The position numbers were made by a program, and so were the translations under genes. The notes beneath the pieces are model-generated. The model was not told the DNA's origin. It worked only from the letters and a program-made list of their open reading frames with translations, and did no database searches. A DNA stretch of 64,000 bases, from assembly GCF_002866025.1 (NCBI RefSeq), contig NZ_LNDE01000002.1, positions 372,001 through 436,000 on the forward strand, written 5' to 3'. Below are positions 8,956 through 20,404 of the stretch, piece after piece (positions within the stretch are counted from its first letter, which is position 1; every line of letters starts with the position of its first letter). Source of the stretch: Thermotoga sp. KOL6. Lineage in GTDB: Bacteria > Thermotogota > Thermotogae > Thermotogales > Thermotogaceae.

Positions 8956-10378
8956 AAAAGTTTTAAGATTCGGAAGAAAGGAAACAAAGGTTGAAAAGAT
9001 GAGATTAGAGGGCGACATTCGTGTCGCCCTTGTTGTTCCCAACAGTTACGAAGTTGCCGTTTCTGGCCTTGCTTTTCATCACGTTCAAAGACTTCTCAAT
9101 TCGCATCCACGTATAAGATGTGAAAGATTTTTCTACGATGAATCTTTCGAGAAGTTCTATTCCCTTGAATCTCAAACTCCTATCGACGAATTTCCAATCT
9201 GGCTCTTTTCTGTGAGTTTCGAAAACGATTTTCTGAATCTACTTGACATATTGAAAAGAAAAGGGATTCCTCTTTTGTGGCAAGAAAGAGAGGATCATCA
9301 CCCCCTCGTAATAGCGGGAGGTGCGGTTACTTATCTGAACGAAAGGTTTCTCCTTCCAGTGGTAGATGCCGTGTATTTCGGCGAGCTTGAGAAGTATCTG
9401 ATGGATTTCTTGGAGGCTCTCACAAAGAGATCGAAAAGGAGTGCCTTAGAATATCTCTCCAAGATACCATCTATGAACGTTCCTCCTCTTTCAAAATCTC
9501 ATTCAGAAGTGGCGGGCGGTGTGAACCTGAACGATTTTCTTCCTCACGCGAGTGTGGCGCCGCAAGTGGGGGTTTTTCCCAGGAAACTGCTCGTTGAGAT
9601 CGGGAGGGGTTGTATAAGAAGGTGTGCCTTCTGCGTTTTCGGAAGAAACTTGAAACCAGCTCGTTTTGTAACTCCTGATAACTTCGAGAGACTGGTTAGA
9701 TCCCTTTCGTATGACGAATATGGACTCATAAGTGCTACAGTTACGGATTATCCTTGGCTCGAAGATTTACTGAATATAGTGGAAAAATACGGATTGAAGA
9801 TTTCTGTTTCTTCTTTGAGATTAGATAGACTTTCAGAGAGACTCTTGAGGGTATTGAAAAGTTCCGGTCAGGAATCCTTCACCATAGCTCCGGAATCTGG
9901 TTCTCGGAGAATCCGTGACATTCTGAAGAAAGACATATCTGACCAGCAGATCGAAAACGCCTTGAAGATAGCCAGAAACGTTGGGTTTGGTAGAATAAAG
10001 ATGTACTTCATATACGGGCTTGTTGAAGAAACTGAGGAAGATCTGAGGGCGGTCAGAAAGATAGGAGACATGGCTTTTGAGATGGGATACAAAGAAGTTC
10101 ACATGAGTTTCAATCCTCTTATCCCTAAACCTGGTACAGAATTCGAAACTAGAAAGATGGAATCGTTTGACGAGTTAAGAAGGAAAGAGAAGTTCTTGAG
10201 AAACCTTCTCAAAGGTTTCAGAGTGGATTTTGAAAGTCTTCGAGAGTCCGTGGTTCAATACACGATTGCCCACTCGTCTGAAGATGAAGTGATAGAGTGG
10301 GTAAAATTTTTCCAAAAAAAGAACAAGAGAGAGCTGAAAAAAACAATATTCGATGAAGGGAGGAAAAGGTTGTGCTGA
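8915..10378 (+). CDS. B12-binding-type radical SAM protein (TIGR03960-like)
   Basis: Radical S-adenosylmethionine enzyme of 487 residues. The N-terminal half looks like the cobalamin-binding-type domain ([19 protein letters not shown]). The radical SAM barrel follows with the iron-sulfur triad C-x3-C-x2-C in [14 protein letters not shown] (about residues 232-240), then the [12 protein letters not shown] strand and the [16 protein letters not shown] strand. It resembles the widespread family next to ribosomal protein L21 or RNase G genes in other bacteria, whose reaction is not established. The TTG start at 8915 sits after GGAGGG and gives a 41-base overlap with the thioesterase gene. The stop overlaps the next start by 7 bases, so this is one operon. 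Confidence 0.88.
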   Translation: MRKPRRPQDFLEYEKVLRFGRKETKVEKMRLEGDIRVALVVPNSYEVAVSGLAFHHVQRLLNSHPRIRCERFFYDESFEKFYSLESQTPIDEFPIWLFSVSFENDFLNLLDILKRKGIPLLWQEREDHHPLVIAGGAVTYLNERFLLPVVDAVYFGELEKYLMDFLEALTKRSKRSALEYLSKIPSMNVPPLSKSHSEVAGGVNLNDFLPHASVAPQVGVFPRKLLVEIGRGCIRRCAFCVFGRNLKPARFVTPDNFERLVRSLSYDEYGLISATVTDYPWLEDLLNIVEKYGLKISVSSLRLDRLSERLLRVLKSSGQESFTIAPESGSRRIRDILKKDISDQQIENALKIARNVGFGRIKMYFIYGLVEETEEDLRAVRKIGDMAFEMGYKEVHMSFNPLIPKPGTEFETRKMESFDELRRKEKFLRNLLKGFRVDFESLRESVVQYTIAHSSEDEVIEWVKFFQKKNKRELKKTIFDEGRKRLC

Positions 10379-11676
10379 AAGAAAAACTTTTGAATAAGAC
10401 AGCAGTGGTGGGTGTCATAGGATTAGGATACGTCGGGCTTCCATTGGCTGTTGAAAAGGCGAAAGCCGGTTACAAAGTGATCGGATTCGATATTCAAAAG
10501 AAGAGAGTTGATATGGTTAATCAGGGTATAAACTACATAGGAGACGTGGTCGATGAAGAACTCAAAGATCTCGTTGAAAAAGGAATGATAAGGGCTACCA
10601 CAGATTTTTCAGAACTTAAAAATTGTGATGTCGCCACCATTTGTGTTCCTACACCACTCGGAAAACACAAAGAACCCGACCTTTCTTATGTGATAAGCAC
10701 AGCCAAGGAGATTGCAAGGTACCTTCACAAGGAAATGCTTGTCGTTTTGGAAAGTACTACGTATCCAGGAACGACCGAAGAAGTGATCCTTCCCATCTTG
10801 GAATCCACGGGGTTCAAAGTGGGAGAAGATTTTTATCTTGCGTTCAGTCCGGAAAGGGTAGATCCTGGAAACAAAATTTACAAAACGAAGAACACACCCA
10901 AGGTTGTGGGAGGAGTGACAAAGAAATGTACGGAGCTTGCTCGTATTCTTTACGAAAGCGTTCTTGAAGCACCTGTGTACACCGTTTCATCGCCGAAAGA
11001 AGCCGAGATGTCTAAGGTTTTAGAAAACACCTTCAGATTGGTGAATATCTCTCTCATAAACGAGATGGCCATTCTTGCAAGAAGGATGGGAATAAACATA
11101 TGGGAAGTGATAGAAGCAGCTGCTACGAAACCTTTCGGCTTCATGCCTTTCTACCCTGGACCCGGTGTGGGAGGGCACTGCATTCCCATAGATCCATTCT
11201 ACTTAGTTTACAAGGCGAAGGAATACGACGTGAGATTCGATCTTGTCGAAATGGCGGGTAAGATAAACGACATCATGCCAGAATACGTGGTTACAAGGGT
11301 TCAAGATATATTGAACGATATGAAAAAACCTCTGAACGGTTCGAGAGTGCTTCTCCTCGGAGTGGCTTACAAGGGCGATGTTGCCGACACCAGAGAATCC
11401 CCTGCTCTCAAGGTCTGGGATCATCTCGAGAGGAAGAAAGCGATCGTTGAATTTTTCGATCCATACGTTCCGGAAGTGAAAAGGGGAGACACGATTCACA
11501 AGAGAATCACTCTTTCAGAAGACTATTTGAAAAACGTGGACATAGTTGTTATAACAACGGCGCATAAAAACGGAGTGGATTACGATTTCGTTGTAAAACA
11601 TGCACCGGTCGTTTTCGATACCAAAAACATAACGAAAGATGTGAAGGAAAATAGAGAAAAGATCATCCTGCTTTGA
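10372..11676 (+). CDS. nucleotide-sugar (UDP-sugar) 6-dehydrogenase
   Basis: NAD-dependent four-electron oxidation of a UDP-hexose at C6 to the uronate, supplying acidic sugars for surface polysaccharide. The 434 residues show the N-terminal Rossmann motif GLGYVGLP (about 17-24), ESTTYPGTTEE, the central dimerisation helix, the catalytic cysteine in GVGGHCIPIDP (C270) and the C-terminal domain beginning at LLLGVAYKGDVADTRESPAL. Overall it looks most like the UDP-GlcNAc/ManNAc dehydrogenase branch (WecC/WbpA) rather than UDP-glucose dehydrogenase, but specificity is not certain. It starts with GTG and ends with a 14-base tail-to-tail overlap with the rhomboid gene. It may feed the polysaccharide cluster at 33-53 kb. 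Confidence 0.93.
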   Translation: MLKEKLLNKTAVVGVIGLGYVGLPLAVEKAKAGYKVIGFDIQKKRVDMVNQGINYIGDVVDEELKDLVEKGMIRATTDFSELKNCDVATICVPTPLGKHKEPDLSYVISTAKEIARYLHKEMLVVLESTTYPGTTEEVILPILESTGFKVGEDFYLAFSPERVDPGNKIYKTKNTPKVVGGVTKKCTELARILYESVLEAPVYTVSSPKEAEMSKVLENTFRLVNISLINEMAILARRMGINIWEVIEAAATKPFGFMPFYPGPGVGGHCIPIDPFYLVYKAKEYDVRFDLVEMAGKINDIMPEYVVTRVQDILNDMKKPLNGSRVLLLGVAYKGDVADTRESPALKVWDHLERKKAIVEFFDPYVPEVKRGDTIHKRITLSEDYLKNVDIVVITTAHKNGVDYDFVVKHAPVVFDTKNITKDVKENREKIILL

Positions 11677-12376
11677 ATCTCCTTATTGCTGCATCAATTT
11701 CAGGGATTTGCCTTATCAAGAAAATGTAAGAAATCACAACGAAGATTATCACCCCTATGGCCACGATTTTCCACAGAGCCCTTCTCTTCCAGGAGAAGGG
11801 CTTTATTGTGTATCCGAGGAGCATTCCAGAGAGGAAACCACCCAAATGTGCTGCGTTGTTGATGTTGGTACCTGGTAGAAACCCGTAGATAACGTTTATC
11901 AGAATGATGGGGAGAAGAGACATTCCGGTCACGGGTTTCATGAAGAAAGGAGTATCTTTTCTAAAGCCAGCAGCAAACAACACACCGATGAGTCCAAAAA
12001 TAGCTCCACTTGCACCCACAGAGATGGTATCATGGTAAAAGATGTGGGTCGCCACGTTCCCAATCACTCCGGTGAGAAAGTAACTGAAGAGGAGCTTCTC
12101 TGTTCCGTATATGTCTTCCACGATCAAACCGAAGTAGTACAATGCATAAGAATTGAAAAGAATATGTAGTAGGCCCCCATGAACGAAGAGGGCAGTGATC
12201 AAACGAAACCAGTCACCAGCGTCTACTCTAGGACCGTATTGAGCGCCATACCTAAGAAACAAAAGCATCTGCAAAATAGAGTCTCTTGTGGAAAAAACGC
12301 CGGACAGAGTCATCATGATAAAGATGAAGAAGTTGAACAAAAGAATGAAATAAACAGCTTTCCATCTCATCGCCAT
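11663..12376 (-). CDS. rhomboid-family intramembrane serine protease
   Basis: Six-helix intramembrane protease of 237 residues. Conserved points: HGGLLHILFN in TM2 (oxyanion-side His and Asn), the catalytic serine in GASGAIFG (S123) and the catalytic histidine in NNAAHLGG (H177), forming the Ser-His dyad. A seventh hydrophobic segment lies near the C-terminus (VAIGVIIFVVISYIFLI). The start codon lies inside the end of the downstream-facing oxidoreductase gene (10-base overlap), so it is translated from the same minus-strand transcript. Substrates are unknown. Confidence 0.92.
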   Translation of the reverse strand: MAMRWKAVYFILLFNFFIFIMMTLSGVFSTRDSILQMLLFLRYGAQYGPRVDAGDWFRLITALFVHGGLLHILFNSYALYYFGLIVEDIYGTEKLLFSYFLTGVIGNVATHIFYHDTISVGASGAIFGLIGVLFAAGFRKDTPFFMKPVTGMSLLPIILINVIYGFLPGTNINNAAHLGGFLSGMLLGYTIKPFSWKRRALWKIVAIGVIIFVVISYIFLIRQIPEIDAAIRRFKAG

Positions 12377-13449
12377 TTTACTCCCTTCATCTCTTCCGTT
12401 GAAAAATCAAATGGATATTTCACAGGCCTCCCCTCCAAAAACGATTTGTATATACCGAGAACGATCTCCACTGCTTTCTTACCGTCTTCACCAGAGATGT
12501 AGGGTTTCCTATCTTTCAAAATCGCCTCATAAAAATCTTTGTACACGTACTTGTGACTGTCACCGTAAACGGTATCCGGATCCGGTAGATTCATGAACGG
12601 ATGACTTTCTTCCCCTTCGAATCTCCAGGTGAGTATTCTGTTGACAGCAAGTCCCCCAACAACAGCTGTTCCTTTTTCACCGAATACAGCAAGAGTCTCT
12701 TCGAGATTTCTTGGAAACACGTTGCTCGTAGCTTCAACCAACCCAGTCTTCCCACTCTTGAATTTCACGATCGCGAATCCTGTATCTTCGGCTTCTATGT
12801 AAGGATGATTCGTGTTTGCGATGTGTCCGTATATCTCTTCTATCTCTCCGCCGAGGAACCACTGAAGCAGATCTATTGCATGCGTGGATTGATTCATCAA
12901 AACCCCGCCATCCATTTCCCATGTTCCTCTCCAACTCGCTTGCTTGTAATACTCTTCGTTTCTATTCCATCTCACCGCAACGGATGCGTAGAATATCCTT
13001 CCGAAATCTCCGGAATCGAGTTTCTTCCTTAACTCTTGGATGGGAGGATTGAATCTATTTTGAAAAAACACACCAAGCTTGAGATTTTTTTCCTTTGAGA
13101 GTTGTATCATTTCGTTCATGTGTTTCGTAGAAAGTGCCATGGGCTTTTCCACAAGAACATGTTTGCCAGACATAAGTGCTTCCATCGTGAGTTGATAATG
13201 TTTTCCACTTTCCGTTGCTATGGAGACAACATCTACATCGTCTCTCTTGAGTATTTCTTTGTAATTCGTAAACACTTCCGGTTTCTTCAAATTCGCCCTT
13301 TCGAATTGTGAAGCCGCATTCTGTGCCTTTTCTCTGACAATATCACAAACTGCAACTGTTTCGAAAATATCCTTCATCTCAATCAATGCGGGAACATGTT
13401 TCTTCAGAGCAATTCTTCCGCAACCTATCAGAGCGATTCTCAACTTCAT
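12367..13449 (-). CDS. Gfo/Idh/MocA-family NAD(P)-dependent oxidoreductase
   Basis: Sugar or inositol dehydrogenase-like protein of about 360 residues. The Rossmann motif is ALIGCGRIALKKHVPAL at the N-terminus; VEKPMAL is the conserved Glu-Lys-Pro motif near residue 95; the C-terminal beta-sheet domain contains WRGTWEMDGGVLMNQSTHAIDLLQW, shown here in parts as GGVLMNQ and HAIDLLQW with the catalytic His. The ATG at 13449 is chosen because GGGAGGG lies just upstream; a longer frame from TTG at 13467 would begin before that ribosome site. The first 71 bases overlap the 3' end of the DMT transporter gene. Substrate unknown; a role in nucleotide-sugar or cyclitol metabolism is possible. Confidence 0.9.
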   Translation of the reverse strand: MKLRIALIGCGRIALKKHVPALIEMKDIFETVAVCDIVREKAQNAASQFERANLKKPEVFTNYKEILKRDDVDVVSIATESGKHYQLTMEALMSGKHVLVEKPMALSTKHMNEMIQLSKEKNLKLGVFFQNRFNPPIQELRKKLDSGDFGRIFYASVAVRWNRNEEYYKQASWRGTWEMDGGVLMNQSTHAIDLLQWFLGGEIEEIYGHIANTNHPYIEAEDTGFAIVKFKSGKTGLVEATSNVFPRNLEETLAVFGEKGTAVVGGLAVNRILTWRFEGEESHPFMNLPDPDTVYGDSHKYVYKDFYEAILKDRKPYISGEDGKKAVEIVLGIYKSFLEGRPVKYPFDFSTEEMKGVKWR

Positions 13450-14278
13450 GCTTTCCCTCCCTTTCAAAGATGGATAGTCCCAACACTACCAAGACTACTC
13501 CCCCTATCAAAAGAATAGATGGTAACTTCAGCTTCACCAGATGCTCAACGACGGCTGTAACAACTGGTATGTAGTATATCATGTTGGTTGTCTCTCTACT
13601 TCCCAATTTCTCTATCGCCTTATTCCAGAGGAAATAGGCAATTCCTGAACAAATGAGGCCGAGGTAGAAAAGGGATATCCAGACGGGGATTCGTACATCG
13701 CTCAGTTGTCCAAATTTCCCTACGGAGAACGGTAAAAAGAAGAGCATTCCCCAAAGCATGATCCCTGCGTTCTCAGATAAACCAAGGGTTTTGATTCTCT
13801 CCACATGATGAGTATAGAGAACCCACGACAGAGCGGCTCCGAAGGCGAGCAGATCTCCTATTGGATTCAACTTCAGTACGAAACGTCCGTTCAGAATTAC
13901 GAGAGAAACTCCCACGAAGGAGAGAGATACACCGAGATACATTCCAGTGGTGGTTCGCTTTTTTTGAATAAGATGTGAGAAGAGTAGAAAGAAAATGGGA
14001 GCCGATGAAACGATGATGGAAGCATTGGTCGGTTCTGTAAACATGAGAGCGGAATTTTCGAAAGCGAAGTAACTGAAGACACCCCAAAACCCTGCCAACA
14101 TAACGTCCCTGTTGAGCAACTTCACTTTTCCTCTGGAGATGACTACAAGAAAAAGAAAAGCTAGTAAAAACCTCATAAATCCAGCGAAAAATGGATTCAG
14201 ACTTTGAACAACCACTTTCGTTGCGAGGAAAGAAATTCCCCAAAACACAACGACGAGCCAGGCAAGAAATCTGTACAA
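13379..14278 (-). CDS. EamA/DMT-family metabolite exporter
   Basis: Integral membrane protein of 299 residues with about ten hydrophobic segments arranged as two EamA repeats (repeat one from residue 3, repeat two from about residue 145 with FGAALSWVLYTHHVERI). These proteins export amino acids, purines or other small metabolites; the substrate cannot be read from sequence. The polar tail (about 24 residues after SIFEREG) is encoded by DNA that is also the 5' end of the oxidoreductase gene. TTG start after GAGAAGGTGA, directly behind the stop of the pyrophosphatase gene. Confidence 0.88.
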   Translation of the reverse strand: MYRFLAWLVVVFWGISFLATKVVVQSLNPFFAGFMRFLLAFLFLVVISRGKVKLLNRDVMLAGFWGVFSYFAFENSALMFTEPTNASIIVSSAPIFFLLFSHLIQKKRTTTGMYLGVSLSFVGVSLVILNGRFVLKLNPIGDLLAFGAALSWVLYTHHVERIKTLGLSENAGIMLWGMLFFLPFSVGKFGQLSDVRIPVWISLFYLGLICSGIAYFLWNKAIEKLGSRETTNMIYYIPVVTAVVEHLVKLKLPSILLIGGVVLVVLGLSIFEREGKHEVENRSDRLRKNCSEETCSRID

Positions 14279-14279
14279 A

Positions 14280-15920
14280 TCACCTTCTCTCCCTTCTCAG
14301 GATTTCTCCGATTCTTGGAACAAAATCCTTCTTTCTGGACATAACGTTCTTCAGAAGAAACATTCCATCTTTCTTTTCTACATCGAAAGCTTTCTCCACG
14401 ATCTTTTGATCTCCTTCAACCATGACCAAACTAGCTTCCTCAATTGGGTTGGTAAAGAGGACGAAGAAATGATTCACACCCAACTCTCCCCTTAAAGATT
14501 TCAAGGCGTTTGAGAACTTTTCTTTTTCTTTCAGCAGAGAGGAGAAATCTGAGGTCATGACCTGCGAAACAGCAAAAGATTCGTCTTCCATTTCGTAGAT
14601 TTTCACGTCTCGCTTCAGAAGAGAGACTGGATCCACATTCTCTGGTATTCTCATTCCCTCCTTCAACACCCTCTTGGCAAACTTCTCAAGATCGAGTTTG
14701 GCCACTTTGGCAAGGAACTGAGCCATGCTCTTATCTTTTGGTGTGGTTGTTGAGAGCTTGAAAAACAAAGTGTCGGAGACGATACCCGCAAGAAGTATTC
14801 CTGCTATTTCTCGTTCTAACTTCACATCGTCTCTCAACGCGAACTCCGATACGATCGTAGAGGTGCTTCCCACAGGTTCGTTGTAAAAGAAAACAGGGTT
14901 CAGAGTGCTTAGACCTCCGAGTCTGTGATGATCTATGATTTCTAAGATCTCTGCCTTTTCCACTCCATCCGGAGCTTGTGTGATTTCATTGTGATCCACG
15001 AGAATCACTTTTTTCTTGATGTCTTTCATCAGATCGGTTCTCGTTATAACACCGAGGAGTTTTCCTTTTTCGTCTTCCACGAAGGCCGCACGTAACTTGG
15101 AGGTAAAAACGATTTCTTTCACATCTTCGAGGGTGTCTTTTTTTGTTACCGTTGGAAATTTCTTACTCATCACGAGTGTCACCGGCAGCGAAAGATTTAT
15201 GAGTTTCGACGCGCCGAAAGCATCGAATCCCACACGGAGGACCGCTGCGTTCTTTTCTTTCGCAATCTCCAGAACCCTGTTGGATATTGGTGCGTTGTTT
15301 ACAATTATCATGAGCTTTGCTCCCTTTTCTAGAAGTGCTATCTGAGCTGGTTCGTTGTCACCGACTATCACGACGTCACCTATTTCTACCTTGCCCAGGA
15401 GCACGTGAAGCGCATCAACTGCTATGTGAACCTTCCCGGCTACGATCTTTTCCTTCAAATAATCGCATACAACCTCTGCTTTCAGGACTCTGACCAGCTG
15501 ATCGAAAGAAACCGGGTGTATAACGAGAGGTTCTATTTTCAGTCGTCTCACGTAAACACGTGCGAGATTACTTTCAGTAACAACACCGATCATTCTGCTT
15601 TTGGAGACTACAGGAACGTTTTTTATACCCTTGCTTTCCATGAGTATCGCGACGTCGTAAACAGGTGTGTCCGAAGAAACAAAGATAGGATCTTTCAGCT
15701 CGAGGTCTTCAACTGTAGGTTCTAAAGTTTCAAGGTGGATAGGGGGTTTTATTTTGAAGTAGTTGAGTACAAACAAAGATTCGTTCGTCAACTCTCCAGC
15801 TCTTGCTGGAATAAAGGTCTTGCTTTTTTCGAGTTCGTTTTTGTAATAGGCATACCCTATTGCCGAACATACACTGTCTGTGTCTGGATTTTTGTGCCCG
15901 ACCACGTAAACCTTTTCCAA
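14280..15920 (-). CDS. ppaC: CBS/DRTGG-containing family II (manganese) inorganic pyrophosphatase
   Basis: Hydrolyses pyrophosphate to phosphate in the cytoplasm. DHH-type metal motifs GHKNPDTDSVCSAIGYAY and VDHNE and DHHRLGG are present, and the C-terminal domain ends with SRKKD where most family II enzymes have SRKKQ. Between the first and second motif lies a regulatory insert of about 240 residues: CBS, DRTGG-like domain, CBS. In characterised relatives this insert binds AMP, ADP or diadenosine polyphosphates. The start is taken as TTG at 15920, 7 bases after GGAGGTG; the GTG at 15929 is fused to that ribosome site. Family II enzymes usually begin at this position. It heads the pyrophosphatase-DMT-oxidoreductase-rhomboid run. 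Confidence 0.95.
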   Translation of the reverse strand: MEKVYVVGHKNPDTDSVCSAIGYAYYKNELEKSKTFIPARAGELTNESLFVLNYFKIKPPIHLETLEPTVEDLELKDPIFVSSDTPVYDVAILMESKGIKNVPVVSKSRMIGVVTESNLARVYVRRLKIEPLVIHPVSFDQLVRVLKAEVVCDYLKEKIVAGKVHIAVDALHVLLGKVEIGDVVIVGDNEPAQIALLEKGAKLMIIVNNAPISNRVLEIAKEKNAAVLRVGFDAFGASKLINLSLPVTLVMSKKFPTVTKKDTLEDVKEIVFTSKLRAAFVEDEKGKLLGVITRTDLMKDIKKKVILVDHNEITQAPDGVEKAEILEIIDHHRLGGLSTLNPVFFYNEPVGSTSTIVSEFALRDDVKLEREIAGILLAGIVSDTLFFKLSTTTPKDKSMAQFLAKVAKLDLEKFAKRVLKEGMRIPENVDPVSLLKRDVKIYEMEDESFAVSQVMTSDFSSLLKEKEKFSNALKSLRGELGVNHFFVLFTNPIEEASLVMVEGDQKIVEKAFDVEKKDGMFLLKNVMSRKKDFVPRIGEILRRERR

Positions 15921-15991
15921 AATTTTCACCTCCGTATATTAGAAATTCTATCAGATGATGAAATAAAAGCATTGAACAGGGAATTCGGCGA

Positions 15992-16029
15992 AAACTCGAA
16001 GTGAATTCGTTTCGAGTTTATGATATAGT
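15992..16029 (+). promoter_or_regulatory. 9-bp inverted repeat over the mreB promoter
   Basis: A perfect inverted repeat, AAACTCGAA (15992-16000) and TTCGAGTTT (16011-16019), is followed directly by an extended -10 box (TGA then TATAGT, 16024-16029). The -35 zone of that promoter falls inside the repeat. It lies between divergent ppaC and mreB. No T-run follows on either strand, so an operator is more likely than a terminator. Confidence 0.5.
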
Positions 16030-16074
16030 TAAGAATGAACGTTAAGGGAGTTTTTGTTGAGAAAAGAAAGCTGA

Positions 16075-17716
<1,642 letters not shown>

Positions 17717-17720
<4 letters not shown>

Positions 17721-18061
17721 TTTTTATTCTTTCTTTTCTCAGTATTCTGTGGGATTTTGTTTTCGAGGACTTTCTTGTCTTCTTTCCTGCTTTTCTCGGT
17801 GTTGCCTTTTATGAAAGGAAAAATGGTCTTTTTTTCTTAACGATTCTAATCAGATTTCTCGCGATACCAGGATACTGGTACATCTTCATCCTCATCGTTT
17901 TTTTGGCTCTTGATGCTTTCAGAGATCATTTCTCGTCTTTGTTCGTTCCTGCTTTTATCCTAGTTATGATCGGTTGCTTTGTATCTGGATTTCAAGTTGT
18001 GCCTTTCATACTATCAACCCTTGTCGGCGTTTTCTTTCTGATGAGGGCGGCAAAACAATGA
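17717..18061 (+). CDS. mreD: MreD-like small membrane protein
   Basis: A very hydrophobic 114-residue protein with four or five transmembrane segments. It is shorter than typical MreD (about 160 residues) and shows no firm motif; position between mreC and the PBP2 gene, with ATGA overlaps on both sides, is the main argument for the name. Its assumed role is to bridge MreC and PBP2 in the elongation complex. A different small membrane protein at this site cannot be ruled out. Confidence 0.6.
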
Positions 18062-19731
18062 AAAACAGGTTTTTTTTGCTTTTAATGGCTTTGTCTTTCA
18101 TTCTGATCATTATAAGAGCTTTTCAAATTCAGATTCTTGAACATGAGGAGCACAAAAGGTACATCGATCTCCTTCAGACGAGGATCATTAAAGTTCCAGC
18201 TCCGAGGGGGATTATTTTCTCCAGTGACGGGGAAGCGCTCGCTAAGGATGAGACGGTTTACATCTTGGATCCGTGGTTAAACGACATCGACAAATTGAAA
18301 AAAACGGGGCTTCTCTCTTCCGATGAACTATTTAAGCTTGTAAGCGGAGAGAGTGTATGCTTGGACAAGGCAAGAGCAGAGATTTTGTCGAAGATAGGGA
18401 TAAGAATCACGGTAGGCTACAGACGAAAGTACGGGCCGATCGCACCGCATGTAATTGGATACGTGAATGCGGATAGAGAAGGTACTTACGGTGTTGAGAA
18501 AGTTTACAACGAGTTTCTAAGGGGATCGGAAGGTGTCAAGATGGTTTTTGTGGAACCTTCCGGGAGGATTGCTTCTGAAGTGATAAAGAGTCCTCCAAAA
18601 CCTGGAGAAAATGTCGTTCTCACCATCGATTCCAGAATACAAAAAGTTGCAGAAAAGTCTTTAGAAGATGTAGGAAAACCCGGTTCTGTGATTCTCTCCA
18701 ATGTTAAAACTGGCGAAATAATTGCACTTGACTCTTCACCCAAGTTCGATCCGCAGGTCTTTTCCGATGGACTCACAAAAAGAGAATGGGAAAGACTTTC
18801 GAGAAGTTACTCATCACCTCTCATCAACAGGACGATATCTTCTGCGTACAACCCGGGATCCTCAATCAAGATTCTTTGGGCCATAGCGGCCCTTTTGAAC
18901 GGAGTGGATCCAAATGAACATGTCAATTGTCATGGGGTCTTTGAGTACAGAAACAGTAAAGGGAAGGTGGTAGCAACTTACAAGGATTGGAAATTGGAAG
19001 GACACGGTCCAACCGATCTCAGAAAGGCGATAAGGGTATCATGCAATGTTTATTTTTATCAATTGGGACTCAAGCTAGGTGTTGAAAAACTTGTTGAAGT
19101 CGCTAGAAGGTTTGGTATTTTTGAAAGAACAAAGATAGACCTTCCCGGTGAGAGAAATGGTCTTCTTCCATCCCCGACATGGAAAATTTCCAAGACCGGC
19201 GAGCAATGGTACCCTGGTGATACCATATTGATGTCCATTGGGCAAGGTTACCTCGAGGTTACTCCCATAGAGATGTTGAAACTCGTCTCACTCGTGGCGA
19301 ACAAAGGCATCTTTTACAGACCTCACGTGGTGAAAAGGATAGGTTCCAAAACTGTGAATCCAGAGATCGAGACACGAATCGACGTTGATCCCAAAATATG
19401 GGATTTTTTGAAAGAAGCCATGGTGGATGTGACTAGTTTCAAAGGAAACGAGGAAGAGGATCCTGGAACGGCTTACCATGTGTTCAGGGACTTTCCGTAC
19501 AAAGTAGCAGGAAAAACAGGTACGGCGGAAACCAACGATGGTGATCCTCACTCTTGGTTTGTAGGTTTCGCGCCGGCCGATGATCCTGAAGTTGCCATCG
19601 TTGTGATGGTGGAGCACGGGGGATATGGTTCCGGTGCAGCCGCTCAAATTGCAAAGAAGATTTTAATGGAGTATTTTAAACTGAAAGAAAGTGGGCAAGA
19701 AATTCCCGTGTCCTCTCGTTCTCAGGATTAG
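18058..19731 (+). CDS. mrdA: penicillin-binding protein 2 (peptidoglycan transpeptidase)
   Basis: Class B PBP that cross-links peptidoglycan during cell elongation. The 557-residue protein has an N-terminal membrane anchor, the PBP dimer domain ([15 protein letters not shown]), and the transpeptidase domain with SxxK (active serine S268 in PGSSIK), SxN (SCN, 328-330) and KTG (KTGTAET from K486). The ATG at 18058 overlaps the mreD stop; an in-frame extension to 17974 would run inside mreD and is not needed. The last 56 bases overlap, tail to tail, the coding end of the ABC ATPase gene on the other strand, leaving no room for a terminator between them. Confidence 0.96.
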   Translation: MKNRFFLLLMALSFILIIIRAFQIQILEHEEHKRYIDLLQTRIIKVPAPRGIIFSSDGEALAKDETVYILDPWLNDIDKLKKTGLLSSDELFKLVSGESVCLDKARAEILSKIGIRITVGYRRKYGPIAPHVIGYVNADREGTYGVEKVYNEFLRGSEGVKMVFVEPSGRIASEVIKSPPKPGENVVLTIDSRIQKVAEKSLEDVGKPGSVILSNVKTGEIIALDSSPKFDPQVFSDGLTKREWERLSRSYSSPLINRTISSAYNPGSSIKILWAIAALLNGVDPNEHVNCHGVFEYRNSKGKVVATYKDWKLEGHGPTDLRKAIRVSCNVYFYQLGLKLGVEKLVEVARRFGIFERTKIDLPGERNGLLPSPTWKISKTGEQWYPGDTILMSIGQGYLEVTPIEMLKLVSLVANKGIFYRPHVVKRIGSKTVNPEIETRIDVDPKIWDFLKEAMVDVTSFKGNEEEDPGTAYHVFRDFPYKVAGKTGTAETNDGDPHSWFVGFAPADDPEVAIVVMVEHGGYGSGAAAQIAKKILMEYFKLKESGQEIPVSSRSQD

Positions 19732-20404
19732 AGAAAATCTTTTCTGGTGGACCACTTTCCACGATTTTTCCCTCGTCCATGAATATGACTTTATCTGAAA
19801 CATCTCGAGCGAACCTCATTTCATGTGTTACGATCAACATCGTCATACCACTTTGAGCGAGATCTTTTATCGCATCGAGCACTTCTTTCACAAGTTCTGG
19901 ATCCAACGCAGAAGTTGGTTCGTCGAAAAGCATGAGTTCCGGATCCATCATGAGGGCCCTTGCTATCGCCACTCTCTGTTGTTGACCCCCCGAGAGATTT
20001 CCGGGTTTTTCTTTTATTTTGTCGATCAAGCCAACTCTTTCAAGAAGTTTTTTCGCCTTCTCTATGGCTTCCTCCTTTGGCATGTTCTTAACCTTAACCG
20101 GTGCGAGAATCAGGTTGTCCAAAACAGAAAGGTGTGGAAAGAGATTGAACTGCTGAAAGACCATTCCTATTGAACTTCTTATTCGGTTTATGTTCTTGTG
20201 GTTCACGAGCTCTCCTTTGAAATAAACTCTTCCTTTTTGGTATTCTTCGAGCAAATTTATGCAGCGAAGCAACGTACTTTTTCCGCTGCCGCTCGGCCCT
20301 ATTATCGAGATCACTTCACCTTTTCTCACTTCAAGATTTATACCCTTGAGCACGTGAAGGTTTCCAAAAAACTTGTGTAGATTCTCTACTTTCAACACTG
20401 TCAT
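19676..20404 (-). CDS. polar amino acid (arginine) ABC transporter ATP-binding protein
   Basis: ATPase of a GlnQ/HisP-type importer, about 242 residues. Walker [11 protein letters not shown]-loop [12 protein letters not shown], signature [15 protein letters not shown], Walker [14 protein letters not shown] and switch His in [10 protein letters not shown] are all intact. The start is taken as ATG at 20404, which overlaps the stop of the permease gene in an ATGA arrangement and gives the usual MTVLKVEN beginning; an in-frame ATG at 20416 lies directly against its only possible ribosome site. It is the third gene of the binding protein-permease-ATPase operon. The 3' end overlaps mrdA by 56 bases. 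Confidence 0.95.
   Translation of the reverse strand: MTVLKVENLHKFFGNLHVLKGINLEVRKGEVISIIGPSGSGKSTLLRCINLLEEYQKGRVYFKGELVNHKNINRIRSSIGMVFQQFNLFPHLSVLDNLILAPVKVKNMPKEEAIEKAKKLLERVGLIDKIKEKPGNLSGGQQQRVAIARALMMDPELMLFDEPTSALDPELVKEVLDAIKDLAQSGMTMLIVTHEMRFARDVSDKVIFMDEGKIVESGPPEKIFSNPENERTREFLAHFLSV

Noticed and set aside
13449-13467. Upstream TTG start for the Gfo/Idh/MocA gene
   Set aside because: The strong GGGAGGG ribosome site lies inside this extension; the ATG at 13449 is placed correctly for it.
17974-18057. Longer mrdA start inside mreD
   Set aside because: It would add a reading frame over the end of mreD; the ATG at 18058 gives a normal anchor helix and an ATGA overlap.
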